Assembly (NCBI RefSeq): GCF_003966655.1
Contig: NZ_AP018795.1
Span: forward strand, 248,001 to 312,000
Source of the DNA: Acidithiobacillus ferridurans
GTDB taxonomy: Bacteria; Pseudomonadota; Gammaproteobacteria; Acidithiobacillales; Acidithiobacillaceae
Direction: 5' to 3'
DNA length: 64,000 bases
Both the position numbers and the translations under genes were made by a program. Positions 7,428 through 17,007 of this stretch are shown one piece after another. The notes under the pieces were generated by a model, which worked only from the letters and a program-made list of their open reading frames with translations, was not told the DNA's origin and did not search any database. Position 1 is the first letter of the stretch. Every line of letters starts with the position of its first letter.

Positions 7428-8246
7428 TTATGGTTTTCCTTTCATGTTCTCGTGGCTCGGAGAAGCTTCACCAGGTTTGGGTGTGGGTGTGGCGGCCGCC
7501 GGCGGCGGCAGTTGCAGGCCCTCCAGCAACTGGTTTTTACTGACCGCCCCACCGGATATCAGATACTGCTCATGCTGTTCCCAGGCGTTGCGCATAAATA
7601 CATAAGGATTAACAGCCTCCTGAACCATCCGGATGTTCGGCCCTTCGACATAGGCCTTGTTGATGATTCCCACACCCGTCAGGGCGTACTGAGCCGAACT
7701 GACAGTCAGATAATATGCCGGCCCGGTAAAAATCGTCATCGCCAGGCCCGGCAAGCTGCGCAGAGAACTGGGTCCATAAAACGGCAACACCAGATAAGGT
7801 CCCTGCGGCACCCCCCAGACACCCAGCGTTACTCCCAGGCTGTTTTCGTGGTTGGGCAGATCCAGACGGTTCGCCACGTCGAAGAGTCCACCCAGACCGA
7901 ACACGGAATTGACAAGGAACCGGCTCAGATCCTCCATTCCCTGTCGACCCCGCCCCTGCAGAAAATCGTTGATGAAAATATAGGGCATGTCCACATTGGA
8001 GAATACATTGCTGACGCCCTCGCGGACAAAATCGGGGGTCACGGTCTTGTACCCGGTGGCTACGGGCTTCAGCACATAATCATACAGGCCCATATTCAGA
8101 TGGAACATCGGCTTGTTGACGGCCTCCAGCGGATCCACGGGTTTTCCCGTAGCGCCCTGAGGCCCGTTTACCGTAGCACATCCCGACAGGGTCAACACAC
8201 CGATGGTCAGCGCGACCCTAGTTAAATATATACTCGATCGCATCAT
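7428..8246 (-). CDS. mlaA: MlaA/VacJ-family outer-membrane lipid-transport lipoprotein
   Basis: A 272-residue lipoprotein with lipobox LTLSGC (Cys23). MlaA proteins form a ring in the outer membrane and remove phospholipids from its outer leaflet, passing them to the periplasmic carrier MlaC. The typical blocks DPLEAVNKPMFHLN, NVFSNVDMPYIFINDFLQG, LDLPNHENSLGVTLGVWGV and GPYLVLPFYGPSS are all present. The C-terminal 35 residues are a low-complexity proline-rich tail. The gene overlaps the MlaC-type gene by one base (TGATG), so carrier and outer-membrane partner are made together. Sitting in the hopanoid operon, it may handle hopanoids as well as phospholipids; that is inference. Confidence 0.92.
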   Translation of the reverse strand: MMRSSIYLTRVALTIGVLTLSGCATVNGPQGATGKPVDPLEAVNKPMFHLNMGLYDYVLKPVATGYKTVTPDFVREGVSNVFSNVDMPYIFINDFLQGRGRQGMEDLSRFLVNSVFGLGGLFDVANRLDLPNHENSLGVTLGVWGVPQGPYLVLPFYGPSSLRSLPGLAMTIFTGPAYYLTVSSAQYALTGVGIINKAYVEGPNIRMVQEAVNPYVFMRNAWEQHEQYLISGGAVSKNQLLEGLQLPPPAAATPTPKPGEASPSHENMKGKP

Positions 8247-8905
8247 CAGGACCCTTTGGCGTACCCGGCAATCTGCGCTTTCAGGTGCGCAATGAGTGCG
8301 GCAAACCCCTTTTTCTGCATGGTTTCGGTATATTCCGCCCGCCGCAGGGAAAGGTCACTGACCCCGTCGGCGACGACATTGACGATACGCCAGTGATCCC
8401 CATCTTTCTGCAGGATATAATCGAAATGATGCACCTTACCGTTATGCTCCGTAAAGGTACTGAATACCCCCTCCGCACCAGGCTGCAATGCCTGACTGCT
8501 CACAATGGCAAAATGCTCGCCGTTGTAGCTGTCGAAACGCGCGGCGTAGGTGGCCGCGGTAAAATCCGCGAGCACCCCGACAAACTCGTTTTGTTGTTCC
8601 GGGCTGAGCTTTTGCCAATAGTCCCCCAGCGTCAAGGCGGCGATTCGCCGGTAATCAAAAACCTTCTGTACCACCGGAGCCACGATCCGGTAACGACCGC
8701 TGTAACCCAGGCGACGACCACCCTGCATGGATTTTAGTAGTACCCCATCCAGGGTATTGATCGTCGCCTCCGGGGTGCCGCCTATCGCTGGCGCTCCAGG
8801 GGATGATGTGGCGGGTGCGGCCACCGTCACCGCAGCGGCAGACAGGACCGGAGCGATCCCACTGACGGTGCAGGCCAGCAGTACAACCAGACTTTTCCTG
8901 AGCAT
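8246..8905 (-). CDS. hpnM: MlaC-like periplasmic lipid carrier (HpnM type)
   Basis: A 219-residue MlaC/Tol-Ttg2-family protein with a cleavable signal peptide (MLRKSLVVLLACTVSG, then an Ala-rich region). The conserved MlaC core RIAALTLGDYWQKLSPEQQNEF lies in the middle. MlaC proteins ferry one lipid between membranes; the copies found in hopanoid loci are called HpnM. The ATG at 8905 is chosen because GAAGGGGG lies 7 bases upstream; an earlier ATG six codons up has no such site. It follows hpnH by 45 bases and is coupled to mlaA. I assign HpnM by position; plain MlaC is the alternative. Confidence 0.85.
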   Translation of the reverse strand: MLRKSLVVLLACTVSGIAPVLSAAAVTVAAPATSSPGAPAIGGTPEATINTLDGVLLKSMQGGRRLGYSGRYRIVAPVVQKVFDYRRIAALTLGDYWQKLSPEQQNEFVGVLADFTAATYAARFDSYNGEHFAIVSSQALQPGAEGVFSTFTEHNGKVHHFDYILQKDGDHWRIVNVVADGVSDLSLRRAEYTETMQKKGFAALIAHLKAQIAGYAKGS

Positions 8906-8950
8906 GAAATCCCCCTTCACCATGAACCTGATATTTTTCCGGAACCGCCT

Positions 8951-10054
8951 TCAGCGCTCTACATGCAAAGGGAAAACCGGGTGTTCGGTACCCTGAGCCG
9001 GGGGCGATACCGGCATATCCGGTGCCATGGGACCGGCCGTGCGTGGCCCCAGCAAGGCCACTTTAAGGGCTTTCAGCGGGTGGGCGAAGGTGTCGTTGAC
9101 GGCCGTCGGCTCGAAACCGGAATGCACCTGGCACTGGTCGCATTTACCATTCACACCCACTCCGTATTTATCCCATGGCGTCGTTTCCATAAGTTCATTG
9201 AAGGTCTGCGCGTAGCCTTCGCTGACCAGGAGGTAGCAAGGCTTCTGCCAGCCAAAGATGTTGCGCGTCGGATTGCCCCAGGGCGTGCACTGATAATTCT
9301 GGTTACCCGCCAAGAAATCGAGAAAAAGGCTGGACTGGTTGAACTTCCAGCGCGACTTCCGCTCCTTGCCGATGCGAAAGATGTCACGGAAAAGCTGACG
9401 TGAGGCCCGACGTTGAATAAAAACCTCCTGCTGCGGTGCGCGCTCATAATTGAATCCGGGCGAAATGGTCACCCCCTCCACCCCCAGTGCTTTGCAGTCA
9501 TCCAGGAAAGCGGCCACCTCGTCGGCGCCCTCCCCCTGAAACAGGGTGCAGTTTACCGTAACCCGGAAGCCCCTCCCCACCGCTTCGCGAATGGCTTCCG
9601 TAGCGCGTTGATAGGTACCCGGCTGACACACGGAATCATCATGACGATGCGCATTGCCGTCCAGATGCACCGAGAAAGTCAGGTAAGGCGAGGGCTGGTA
9701 ATCGCCCATACGCTTCTTGAGGAGCAACGCATTGGTGCAGAGGTAGACAAAGCGCTTACGCTCGACAAGGCCTTCCACAACTGCGGGCATATCCTTGTGA
9801 ATGAGCGGTTCGCCTCCAGCGATGGAGACAATGGGAGCCCCGCACTCCTCGGCAGCGCCGATACATTCCTCGACGGACAGCCGCCTGTCGAGCGTTTCAT
9901 CGGGATAGTCGATCTTACCGCAGCCCGAACAGGCCAGGTTGCAGCGAAACAATGGCTCCAGCATCAGCACCAAAGGATAGCGCTTACGCCCCTGCAGCTT
10001 CTGCGCCAGGATGTAGCGTCCTACCCGATAGCTCTGAATCAAAGGAACACCCAT
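8951..10054 (-). CDS. hpnH: Adenosylhopane synthase, radical SAM enzyme HpnH
   Basis: HpnH, 367 residues, joins the 5'-deoxyadenosyl radical to diploptene to give adenosylhopane, the first side-chain step. The radical SAM cluster ligands are Cys38, Cys42 and Cys45 (CNLACSGC), followed by the GGEPL motif (SIAGGEPLIH). A C-terminal cysteine group (CDQCQVHSGFEP) matches the extended HpnH family. It has its own promoter upstream and is followed by hpnM and mlaA. The last 40 residues are proline-rich and look species-specific. HpnG, encoded 9 kb upstream in the same direction, acts on its product. Confidence 0.95.
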   Translation of the reverse strand: MGVPLIQSYRVGRYILAQKLQGRKRYPLVLMLEPLFRCNLACSGCGKIDYPDETLDRRLSVEECIGAAEECGAPIVSIAGGEPLIHKDMPAVVEGLVERKRFVYLCTNALLLKKRMGDYQPSPYLTFSVHLDGNAHRHDDSVCQPGTYQRATEAIREAVGRGFRVTVNCTLFQGEGADEVAAFLDDCKALGVEGVTISPGFNYERAPQQEVFIQRRASRQLFRDIFRIGKERKSRWKFNQSSLFLDFLAGNQNYQCTPWGNPTRNIFGWQKPCYLLVSEGYAQTFNELMETTPWDKYGVGVNGKCDQCQVHSGFEPTAVNDTFAHPLKALKVALLGPRTAGPMAPDMPVSPPAQGTEHPVFPLHVER

Positions 10055-10116
10055 GACAAAACACCCCTCTCAGCCGCAACGCAGCGTATATGGATAATGA
10101 ACGACAAACTATAATT

Positions 10117-10147
10117 AGTATAACATACCAAACCGTATGTGGGACAA
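10117..10147 (-). promoter_or_regulatory. Putative hpnH promoter with extended -10
   Basis: On the minus strand TGTTATACT gives an extended -10 (hexamer 10122-10117) with TTGTCC (10147-10142) 19 bases upstream. It lies in the only sizeable gap (105 bases) inside the hopanoid run, so hpnH-hpnM-mlaA-gat may be transcribed separately as well as by read-through. Confidence 0.5.
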
Positions 10148-10159
10148 GGCGACGGATCC

Positions 10160-11002
10160 TCAGGCGGCCCTGCTCCGAGACAAAAAGAAAAACAGCATGT
10201 TGGCGATCCGCGGCGCGAGCTTCGGGCGCAACAAACGGTCATCATAGGGCGCAAAACGCCGGTCATTTTCCTGGCGGCAGAGCGCAAGAAGCTGCTTCAG
10301 GCTGACATCCTTACTCACTTGGTCATGCCCGGTCAGGGTAAAATTTTCTTCCTCATGCGCATGTAGCCCCCGGGCGGTCTGTATGCGCGCCCAGGCCTGC
10401 AGGGCAATCACCTGTACGCGCTGGAGTTCGAGCATCACCTTTTTCCGCCAGGGCAGACGCCGGCGGTGCCAACTCAGCCAGTTGACAAAAAATATGATAT
10501 GACGCGCCTCTTCCTGCATGACCGGCTCGAAGATCTTCACCAAGTCAGGCGGAAAGAAACCCGAGTCTTTGGCGGCAGCGAACAACCCGAAGGCAAAGTA
10601 GGAATCCAGGCATTCGCCATAACCCGTATAGAGAAACTCCCAGTACGGATCGCGCACCCGTGGCGGGGCAGGTAATGGCGGAATTTCGATACCATAATGC
10701 TGTACCAGGGCGCGTAGCAGGTCGGAATGGCGCTGTTCCTCCTGCCCGTCGAGGGCCACTGCCGCTCGCACCACCGGGTCCGGCTCCCGCTCACCCATGC
10801 TTTGCACCATACGCGCCGTCACGCTTTCGGTGGCGACGGCTTCACCCCAGAACGGCAGGGACTTCACCCGCTGCGCAGTTTCCGAGTCCAGTTCCGGCCA
10901 ATCCATATGCTGCGGATCATAATGGATGTGCGTGTCGTGAAAAAACTTGCAGAACAGGTCGCGATGGGCGTCGGACCCTGGATCCAAAGATATCGCCGTC
11001 AT
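10160..11002 (-). CDS. Ferritin-like di-iron protein of the hopanoid operon
   Basis: A 280-residue soluble protein with two ExxH motifs, EEQRHSDLL (about residue 100) and EEARHIIFF (about residue 165). Candidate Glu ligands lie in the intervening helices ([13 protein letters not shown] and [11 protein letters not shown]), so the full E, ExxH, E, ExxH quartet of a four-helix di-iron carboxylate site can be drawn. The reaction is unknown; relatives include oxygenases, desaturases and ferritin-like proteins. The ATG at 11002 has GGGGAGGG upstream and overlaps the hpnL stop by ATGA, so it is firmly part of the hopanoid operon. An oxygen-dependent change to the hopanoid or its membrane is the natural hypothesis. 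Confidence 0.75.
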   Translation of the reverse strand: MTAISLDPGSDAHRDLFCKFFHDTHIHYDPQHMDWPELDSETAQRVKSLPFWGEAVATESVTARMVQSMGEREPDPVVRAAVALDGQEEQRHSDLLRALVQHYGIEIPPLPAPPRVRDPYWEFLYTGYGECLDSYFAFGLFAAAKDSGFFPPDLVKIFEPVMQEEARHIIFFVNWLSWHRRRLPWRKKVMLELQRVQVIALQAWARIQTARGLHAHEEENFTLTGHDQVSKDVSLKQLLALCRQENDRRFAPYDDRLLRPKLAPRIANMLFFFLSRSRAA

Positions 11003-12030
11003 GAAATGCCCTCCCCGTTGGAACGTATTTGCCGCCACTGGCGGTGCATATGATGGCCTTCTAATGCTTGCCATGACAAGAGTACCGGAATGCCCGTCAG
11101 GGTTTCGCGGAAGCGGCGTGTCAGAGAAAAGGCCAGTGCCAGATCAGGCCCGACACCGATCGCGCTGCCGAACAGAATGAAGCCGCCCTCCTGCACACCC
11201 AATCCGCCCGGCACCAGAAACGCCATACTGCGCAGGGCCTGCCCGAGGCTTTCCAGAAGTAGTGCTGCCCAGAAAGGAAGAGGATGGCCCAGCAGCCAGA
11301 AGGTGAACCAGACTTCCGCCGTGCCCGCCAACAGACCGCTCAGTTGCCAGAAATTCGCCGGGAGCAGGCCCCAGCGACGTGCGTAGAGCCGACGGATTTC
11401 GGCATCCAGACGCTGAGGTTCTCCTATCAGCGCGAGCAGGTCCTTACCGCCTAGAAGCTTCTTCATCAGCATCTGCAGGACCGTGAACAGCCCCCAACGA
11501 TATTGCACCCAGATAAAGGCCATGAGCAACGGCAGGATCAATGCCAGAAAAAATACCACCTGGAATTGCAGATGGTGGTCACTGACCGCGAAAATCAGCA
11601 CCACGAACCCCGCCAGCGTGAAGATGAACTGGCTCAACAGGGTCAGGGTGACTTCCACCATGACGCTGGCCCCGGCGACATAGCCGGGCACGCCGGAATA
11701 GGTCAGGAGGCGTACACCGAGCACTTCTCCACCCACCCGCGCCACCGGCAGGAGGCCGTTGGCCGCTTCGCGTACCAGCGCCACCCATAGCAAAAACCAG
11801 AAACGGACGCGCGCCTTACCGCGCAGCAGCCACTTCCAGCCCAACACGTCCAGAGACAGCGGCAGCAGGTGAAAGGGGAGAAGCCACAGCAGACCCCAGC
11901 CAGCCACTGCCAGCAATTTCAGGATGTCGGAAACACCGGCATGCACGACCAGGAAGACGGTCAAGCCCAGACCGAGCAGACCGGCTGCCAGCATCATCAC
12001 TTTCTGTTTCAGCAAATTAGCTGCCTTCAT
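10999..12030 (-). CDS. hpnL: HpnL-type integral membrane protein (UPF0104 / LPG synthase TM family)
   Basis: About 343 residues with roughly eight hydrophobic segments, from [19 protein letters not shown] near the N-terminus to the end. The conserved family block [16 protein letters not shown] is present near the C-terminus. It belongs to the flippase-like UPF0104 group that includes the membrane part of lysylphosphatidylglycerol synthase; hopanoid-cluster members are called HpnL. The role is unproven and is presumed to be lipid flipping or transfer. The ATG at 12030 is preferred over the GTG at 12051 because AAGAGGG lies about 10 bases upstream. It overlaps the end of hpnN by 14 bases and the ferritin-like gene by 4. 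Confidence 0.82.
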   Translation of the reverse strand: MKAANLLKQKVMMLAAGLLGLGLTVFLVVHAGVSDILKLLAVAGWGLLWLLPFHLLPLSLDVLGWKWLLRGKARVRFWFLLWVALVREAANGLLPVARVGGEVLGVRLLTYSGVPGYVAGASVMVEVTLTLLSQFIFTLAGFVVLIFAVSDHHLQFQVVFFLALILPLLMAFIWVQYRWGLFTVLQMLMKKLLGGKDLLALIGEPQRLDAEIRRLYARRWGLLPANFWQLSGLLAGTAEVWFTFWLLGHPLPFWAALLLESLGQALRSMAFLVPGGLGVQEGGFILFGSAIGVGPDLALAFSLTRRFRETLTGIPVLLSWQALEGHHMHRQWRQIRSNGEGIS

Positions 12031-14719
12031 CCTGGGCAATACCCTCTTCACGGGGGGACGGGGTAAATAGCAAGAGCAAAGCCGGGAGCACGATCAGAAT
12101 GCACAGCAGCACGATGGCCAGCGCGAGGCTCAGCGCCTCGCCCAGGCTGGCCATACCCGGATCGCGGGAAACCGCCATGCTGCCAAAGGCGCTGAGGGTC
12201 GTAAGCCCGCTGAAAAAAACGGCCATGGGGGTGGATGTCCCAAGCAGATGCGCGACATCCACACCGTTGCGCCAGCGCACCACGATGTAGATGGCAAAGG
12301 CCACACCGAGACCGATAAGCAGAGGCAGAACGATGATGTTGCCGAGATTGAAGCTCAATCCGAACAGGGACATGGCTGCCACCGTGAACAGCGCCGCCAG
12401 CAGCAGCGGAATCATGATCAGCAACACGTCGCGGTAACGGCGCAAGGCCAGGAGGAGCAGCAGGCTGATGGCTATCAGCGCAATAAACGTAGCCTCCTGA
12501 AAGGCACCGAGCACCGCCTCTCCGCCTTGGACCAGCATCACCGGTGTACCCACGGCATTGGGCTCCACCTTCAGCACGCTTCGCACAAAGGTCGCCATCG
12601 CCTGATTACTGCTCAGATTGGCCTTGGGAAAAATCTCCACGCGCGCCTGGCCCGAAGCCGCCACATAACGGTCCCGCAGGGACTTCGGCAGGGTCTGCAA
12701 GGTTACCGGAGTGGCGGACAACGCCATGCCGAGGCGTCGCAATTCGCCGGGCAAGGTACCCATCACCCGCGTTTGCAGATCGGCGATCGCCTGAGCATTC
12801 GTGCCGCGAGTCGCCAAAAACTGCGCGAGATGGCCAGCCAGCGCGGCCGCCGCCCGTCCGTCAGGTGTATTCTCGCCGTCCTTTTGCGCGAGGGCCCGCA
12901 ATTTGGTTACCAATTCCCCAAGACTTTTCGCGGTATCGGGCGTCGGCGGCTGCAAACCGGCAGGCATCAGCAGCGAAAAGGGCGGCACGAGGATCTGCAA
13001 GTTCTGCAATATGGCCAGCTTCTCGGTTTGATGCTCTGGAATATAACTGGAAATCGTCAGGGCCTGCGCCACGGTGGGCAGCCGCTCCACCCGCGCCGCA
13101 ATAGCCTGCGCCGCCGGAATATCCGGAGTGAGCACCTCCATACGATAGGGGGCCGTCTGTGGATCGGCGAGGAGCTTCTCGAAAACGCGCACCCCCTCCG
13201 CATGGCGGTCGATCATATGCAGTGGATTGAAGTCGAAAGAGGTACGCAGCACCAGCGGCACGGACGCCAGCGCCAGCAGGGCCACCACGCCCAGTACATA
13301 GTAGGCATAACGGTGGATGGGGTGACGCACCAGGGTGGGAATTTGGCGCAGATGCGGATAATACGTCGGTCTTGTACGCGTTACCACCATAGGCCAGAGG
13401 GTCAAAAAAGCGGGCAGGAAGGTGATGGTGACGAACAGGGCGACCAGCATGCTGGTGCCAGAAATCAGTCCGAGATCGACGATGCCGGCGTAGCTGGTAG
13501 GCACGAAAGCAAAAAAACTGAAAGCAGCCGCAACGGCGGCAAGGCTCAAGGCGCCGCCCATACCCTGCGTCACCCGCTGCATGGCCTGTCGGTGAGCTGC
13601 GCCGTTAAAAACTTCTTCCCGATAGCGCAGGCAGAACTGAATGCCAAAATCAACACCCAGACCGATAAAGAGAATGGCAAAGGCCACGGAAATAAGATTG
13701 AAGGGACCGATAAAAAACAGTGCCCAGGCGGTGGTCAGGATCATTCCGGCGATCAGCCCCATCAGCACCCCGGAAACCAGTTGCAGCGAGCGCAATGCTA
13801 TGATCAGCAAAATGATTTCGAGCGTGAACGTCAGCGCCAGAGAAACAGCGGCACCCTGACTCACGGTTTTCAATTGTTCCGCATCCAGTACCGCACCGCC
13901 GGTCACCCCCACGTCCACCCCGTGGGCGGCATTCAGGTTGAGCGAGGTAAGGCCAGCGCGCAAAGTATGTATAGCCGCAGCAGCAGGCTCCAAAGACTTG
14001 TAATTCAGGGCAGGCTGAATAATGACGAAGCGTTGCGACGGCCCCATTCGGGCCAGATCGCCGCCCATGAGTGTACCCCACGAAATGGTATAGGGTTTGC
14101 CCTGCATCTGCGCCGTGAGCGCCCGATCCAGAGCAGAAAAAATAGCCGTCAATCCAGGCAGTTGCACACCATTGGTCAGGCGTTGTCCGATCGCCATGCT
14201 CAACAGGCTGCTGAGGCCATTCAGGCTCGGTTCGGCAGAGAGTCTGGCGATGAGCGGCTGCGCGTCGGTGATGCGGTTGGCAAAGTCCTGTACTTCTTTG
14301 GGGGAGAGATACAGGAGGCCGTTACGCTGAAAAAAAGGCCCGCCGCCCGGCACATATACGTCGTGGAAAGATTGCGGCCGGGCGCGCAGCCAAGTACTGA
14401 GGCGATCGACGGCTGTATCCGTAAGATTTCGATCAGCGCCCTGGAGGACCACCACAATCGTGTTTTTATCCTGCGGAAACGCTTTCTGGTAAGCCACTTC
14501 ACGCTTCTGAAAAGGCAGATCACGGGACAAGGCATGGCTGGTGTCGGTATCCACGGAGAAATGACCGACCGAGTAGCCCAGGGCGAGCAGGGTGGCCAGC
14601 ACGATGGCCGCCAGCATCCAGGTGGCGCGCCGCACCGAGAGGTCCACCAAGGCCACCAGACCCCGAGAGAACTGCGCGCCGGAGCGCTGAAGAAAACGGT
14701 CAACGGGCGACAAAATCAC
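12017..14719 (-). CDS. hpnN: Hopanoid transporter HpnN (RND/MMPL family)
   Basis: HpnN, 900 residues, is an RND-superfamily inner-membrane protein with two repeats: a transmembrane helix near residue 40, a large periplasmic domain, a five-to-six helix bundle around residues 270-430, then a second periplasmic domain and helix bundle to residue 890. In Rhodopseudomonas and Burkholderia it moves hopanoids from the inner to the outer membrane. The sequence GVDFGIQFCLRYREE in the first bundle is the typical proton-relay region. The gene overlaps hpnK by 20 bases and hpnL by 14. A long apparent open frame on the opposite strand is only a GC-rich shadow. Confidence 0.93.
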   Translation of the reverse strand: MILSPVDRFLQRSGAQFSRGLVALVDLSVRRATWMLAAIVLATLLALGYSVGHFSVDTDTSHALSRDLPFQKREVAYQKAFPQDKNTIVVVLQGADRNLTDTAVDRLSTWLRARPQSFHDVYVPGGGPFFQRNGLLYLSPKEVQDFANRITDAQPLIARLSAEPSLNGLSSLLSMAIGQRLTNGVQLPGLTAIFSALDRALTAQMQGKPYTISWGTLMGGDLARMGPSQRFVIIQPALNYKSLEPAAAAIHTLRAGLTSLNLNAAHGVDVGVTGGAVLDAEQLKTVSQGAAVSLALTFTLEIILLIIALRSLQLVSGVLMGLIAGMILTTAWALFFIGPFNLISVAFAILFIGLGVDFGIQFCLRYREEVFNGAAHRQAMQRVTQGMGGALSLAAVAAAFSFFAFVPTSYAGIVDLGLISGTSMLVALFVTITFLPAFLTLWPMVVTRTRPTYYPHLRQIPTLVRHPIHRYAYYVLGVVALLALASVPLVLRTSFDFNPLHMIDRHAEGVRVFEKLLADPQTAPYRMEVLTPDIPAAQAIAARVERLPTVAQALTISSYIPEHQTEKLAILQNLQILVPPFSLLMPAGLQPPTPDTAKSLGELVTKLRALAQKDGENTPDGRAAAALAGHLAQFLATRGTNAQAIADLQTRVMGTLPGELRRLGMALSATPVTLQTLPKSLRDRYVAASGQARVEIFPKANLSSNQAMATFVRSVLKVEPNAVGTPVMLVQGGEAVLGAFQEATFIALIAISLLLLLALRRYRDVLLIMIPLLLAALFTVAAMSLFGLSFNLGNIIVLPLLIGLGVAFAIYIVVRWRNGVDVAHLLGTSTPMAVFFSGLTTLSAFGSMAVSRDPGMASLGEALSLALAIVLLCILIVLPALLLLFTPSPREEGIAQDEGS

Positions 14720-15575
14720 GGAAAGTACCCTTCGCGATATCCTGATCGCGCAAATAATCTTTTACCCGGGGGCTCGTCAGCGCCGCCCACTCGGCGTGCG
14801 GTTCATAGTTCGGCATGAGGGCGTGCAGAGCCGCCGTCTGCACCATGGCCGGATGCAGATAAATCTCCGTAACCCCCGCCGCCGGCAGACAGCGGAGCAT
14901 CCGGAGCAGTCGCGCCTCGTCCATGTGGCCAGTGGCGTCCAGGCCGTAGAGCTGGTCGTTATGCATGATCCGGCGACGGTCCAGTTGGCGGCGCATGTGC
15001 GCCAACCACGGCGCCAGAAAGATGGACCAGAATGCCGGCGCGAACCCCCTGGCACCGCTGCAGCGGGCCGCCCGTAAAGGCTCTCGGGGCAAACGCACCG
15101 CCCGCAGGCCAAACTCCCTCCCGACTTCCAGCATCTGCATCAGCACTGTAGGATGCAGATGCAGATGTTTATGTGCATTGGCATGGTCCAGTTCCAGGCC
15201 GGTGGCGGCAAAGGCGGCGAACTGGGCACGGATCTCCGCCGCCAGTTGCCTTCTGACCTGTGGCAAAAAGAAATAGCGCACCCCGCGCCGCCAGAGATCC
15301 GCAGCAAAACGCCCCTGTTCATCGACCAGATCCGGCACCTGCTCCGCCGGCAGCAGAGGCGTGCCGTCCACCAAGGTAAGATGCAGCCCTACGCCCAGGC
15401 GGGGCAACGCCCTGGCACGGGCGACGGCGTCCGCGGCGGCTGGAGCCGCGACCATGAGGCTGGCGGTGGTCAGCACGCCATCACGGTGTGCGGACTCCAC
15501 CGCCTCGTTCACCGCCATATCCAAGCCAAAGTCGTCGGCGTTGAAGATGACCCGCCGGCCGCCGCCCTGCCCCAC
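14700..15575 (-). CDS. hpnK: YdjC-type carbohydrate deacetylase HpnK
   Basis: HpnK, 291 residues, belongs to the YdjC/ChbG deacetylase family. The metal-binding signature FNADDFGLD lies at residues 11-19, with histidines HAN and HKHLHLHPTVL about residues 130-140 completing the site. In Burkholderia HpnK removes the acetyl group from the N-acetylglucosaminyl hopanoid made by HpnI, and HpnJ then contracts the ring to give the cyclitol ether. The start is GTG at 15575, with the hpnJ stop one base upstream. HpnI, HpnJ and HpnK being adjacent strongly suggests composite hopanoids with a cyclitol or glucosamine head group. Confidence 0.92.
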   Translation of the reverse strand: MGQGGGRRVIFNADDFGLDMAVNEAVESAHRDGVLTTASLMVAAPAAADAVARARALPRLGVGLHLTLVDGTPLLPAEQVPDLVDEQGRFAADLWRRGVRYFFLPQVRRQLAAEIRAQFAAFAATGLELDHANAHKHLHLHPTVLMQMLEVGREFGLRAVRLPREPLRAARCSGARGFAPAFWSIFLAPWLAHMRRQLDRRRIMHNDQLYGLDATGHMDEARLLRMLRCLPAAGVTEIYLHPAMVQTAALHALMPNYEPHAEWAALTSPRVKDYLRDQDIAKGTFRDFVAR

Positions 15576-15576
15576 T

Positions 15577-17007
15577 TCAGCCGTGGCGCTGTCGGAGGAA
15601 ACGGACGAATTCCACGCCTTCGCGCAAACGACGTTTCATCATTTGCGTGCTCTTGAGCATCTCACCCGTGATTTCGGCAATCTTGCCGGCGCGGAAGTAG
15701 AAGCGCTTGTACATCACCTCCACGGAGTCGAAGATTTCCGTATGGTTGAGGTGCGGGTAACTCATGGGGCTGATCTGCACACCACGGTCGTTGACCAAGT
15801 GTGCCTCATCTTCGTCCGTCAGCCAGCCTTCCTGTTTGGCCTGATTGTACAGGAAGGTGCCGGGATACGGCGCCGCCAGCGACACCTGTATGGTATGGGG
15901 ATTGATTTCCTTGGCAAAATCGATGGTCTTCTGAATGGTCTCCTTCGTTTCGCCCGGCAGGCCGAGAATAAAGGTGCCGTGAATCACAATCCCCAGTTTG
16001 TGACAGTCGGCCGTGAATTTGCGCGCCGCCTCGACCTTGAGCCCCTTCTTGATGTTGTTGAGGATCTGCTGGTCGCCCGATTCATAGCCCACCAGCAACA
16101 GGCGCAGGCCGTTCTCGTGGAGCACCTTGAGGGTATCGTAGGGCACGTTGGCCTTGGCGTTGCAGGACCAGGTCACACCCAGCTTGCCCAGACCTCGGGC
16201 GATTTCTTCGGCACGGGGACGGTCATCGGTAAATGTATCATCGTCAAAGAAGATTTCCTGGACCTGCGGGAAGTTCTTCTGGATGTAGCGCACCTCTTCA
16301 ATGACGCTGGCAGCACTGCGGGTGCGATAGCGATGGCCACCCACCGTCTGCGGCCAGAGACAGAAGGTGCACTGCGAACGGCAGCCGCGCCCGGTGTAGA
16401 AGGAAATATAGGGATGCTTGAGGTAACCGATGAAGTAATCCTCGATGTGCAGATCGCGCTTGTACACTTCGGAGACGAAGGGCAAGGCGTCCATGTCTTC
16501 GATCATGGCGCGATCGGGGTTGTGGATGATCTGGCCATTGCTGGAGCGGTAGGTGACGCCGTCCACCTCACTCAGGGGCCGACCTTCGGCTATCTCCTTG
16601 AGGGTGTAATCAAACTCCTCGCGGGCCACGAAGTCGACCGCCGCCGCGGCCTGCTGCAGGGACTCCTCGGGCTCCACCGCCACCTTGGCGCCGACCATGC
16701 CGATGAGCAACTTCGGGTAGTGCTCCTTGAGCACTTCTGCCATACGCACATCGGAAGGAAAAGACGGGGTGCTGGTATGAATGATGCAGAGATCATACCC
16801 TGCGGCAACCTGCAGGGTTTCTTCGACACTGACATCCGCGGGGGGGGCGTCGAGCAAGCGGCTGCCAGGAATCATGGCGGCGGGCTGGGCCAGCCAGGTG
16901 GGGAACCAGAAAGAGCGAATTTCCCGCTTGGCCTGATAGCGCGAACCGGCACCACCATCGAATCCCTCAAAGGAAGGGGCTTGCAAGAACAGGGTTTTCA
17001 TCGTCAT
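15577..17007 (-). CDS. hpnJ: Radical SAM enzyme HpnJ (hopanoid cyclitol ether synthase)
   Basis: HpnJ, 476 residues, has an N-terminal B12-binding-like domain (about residues 1-150) and a radical SAM domain with CRSQCTFC near residues 207-214. It converts glucosaminyl bacteriohopanetetrol to the cyclitol ether by ring contraction. Further family blocks are IFFDDDTF and GTFILGLPGETKETI. The start codon overlaps the hpnI stop (ATGA); a second ATG two codons later is possible. Position between the transferase (hpnI) and the deacetylase (hpnK) matches the order of the biochemical steps. Confidence 0.93.
   Translation of the reverse strand: MTMKTLFLQAPSFEGFDGGAGSRYQAKREIRSFWFPTWLAQPAAMIPGSRLLDAPPADVSVEETLQVAAGYDLCIIHTSTPSFPSDVRMAEVLKEHYPKLLIGMVGAKVAVEPEESLQQAAAAVDFVAREEFDYTLKEIAEGRPLSEVDGVTYRSSNGQIIHNPDRAMIEDMDALPFVSEVYKRDLHIEDYFIGYLKHPYISFYTGRGCRSQCTFCLWPQTVGGHRYRTRSAASVIEEVRYIQKNFPQVQEIFFDDDTFTDDRPRAEEIARGLGKLGVTWSCNAKANVPYDTLKVLHENGLRLLLVGYESGDQQILNNIKKGLKVEAARKFTADCHKLGIVIHGTFILGLPGETKETIQKTIDFAKEINPHTIQVSLAAPYPGTFLYNQAKQEGWLTDEDEAHLVNDRGVQISPMSYPHLNHTEIFDSVEVMYKRFYFRAGKIAEITGEMLKSTQMMKRRLREGVEFVRFLRQRHG

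Noticed and set aside
12248-14818. An 856-codon open frame on the plus strand opposite hpnN
   Set aside because: It is a GC-rich shadow: its product is rich in His, Gln and Arg without domains, and hpnN on the other strand is a clear full-length family member.
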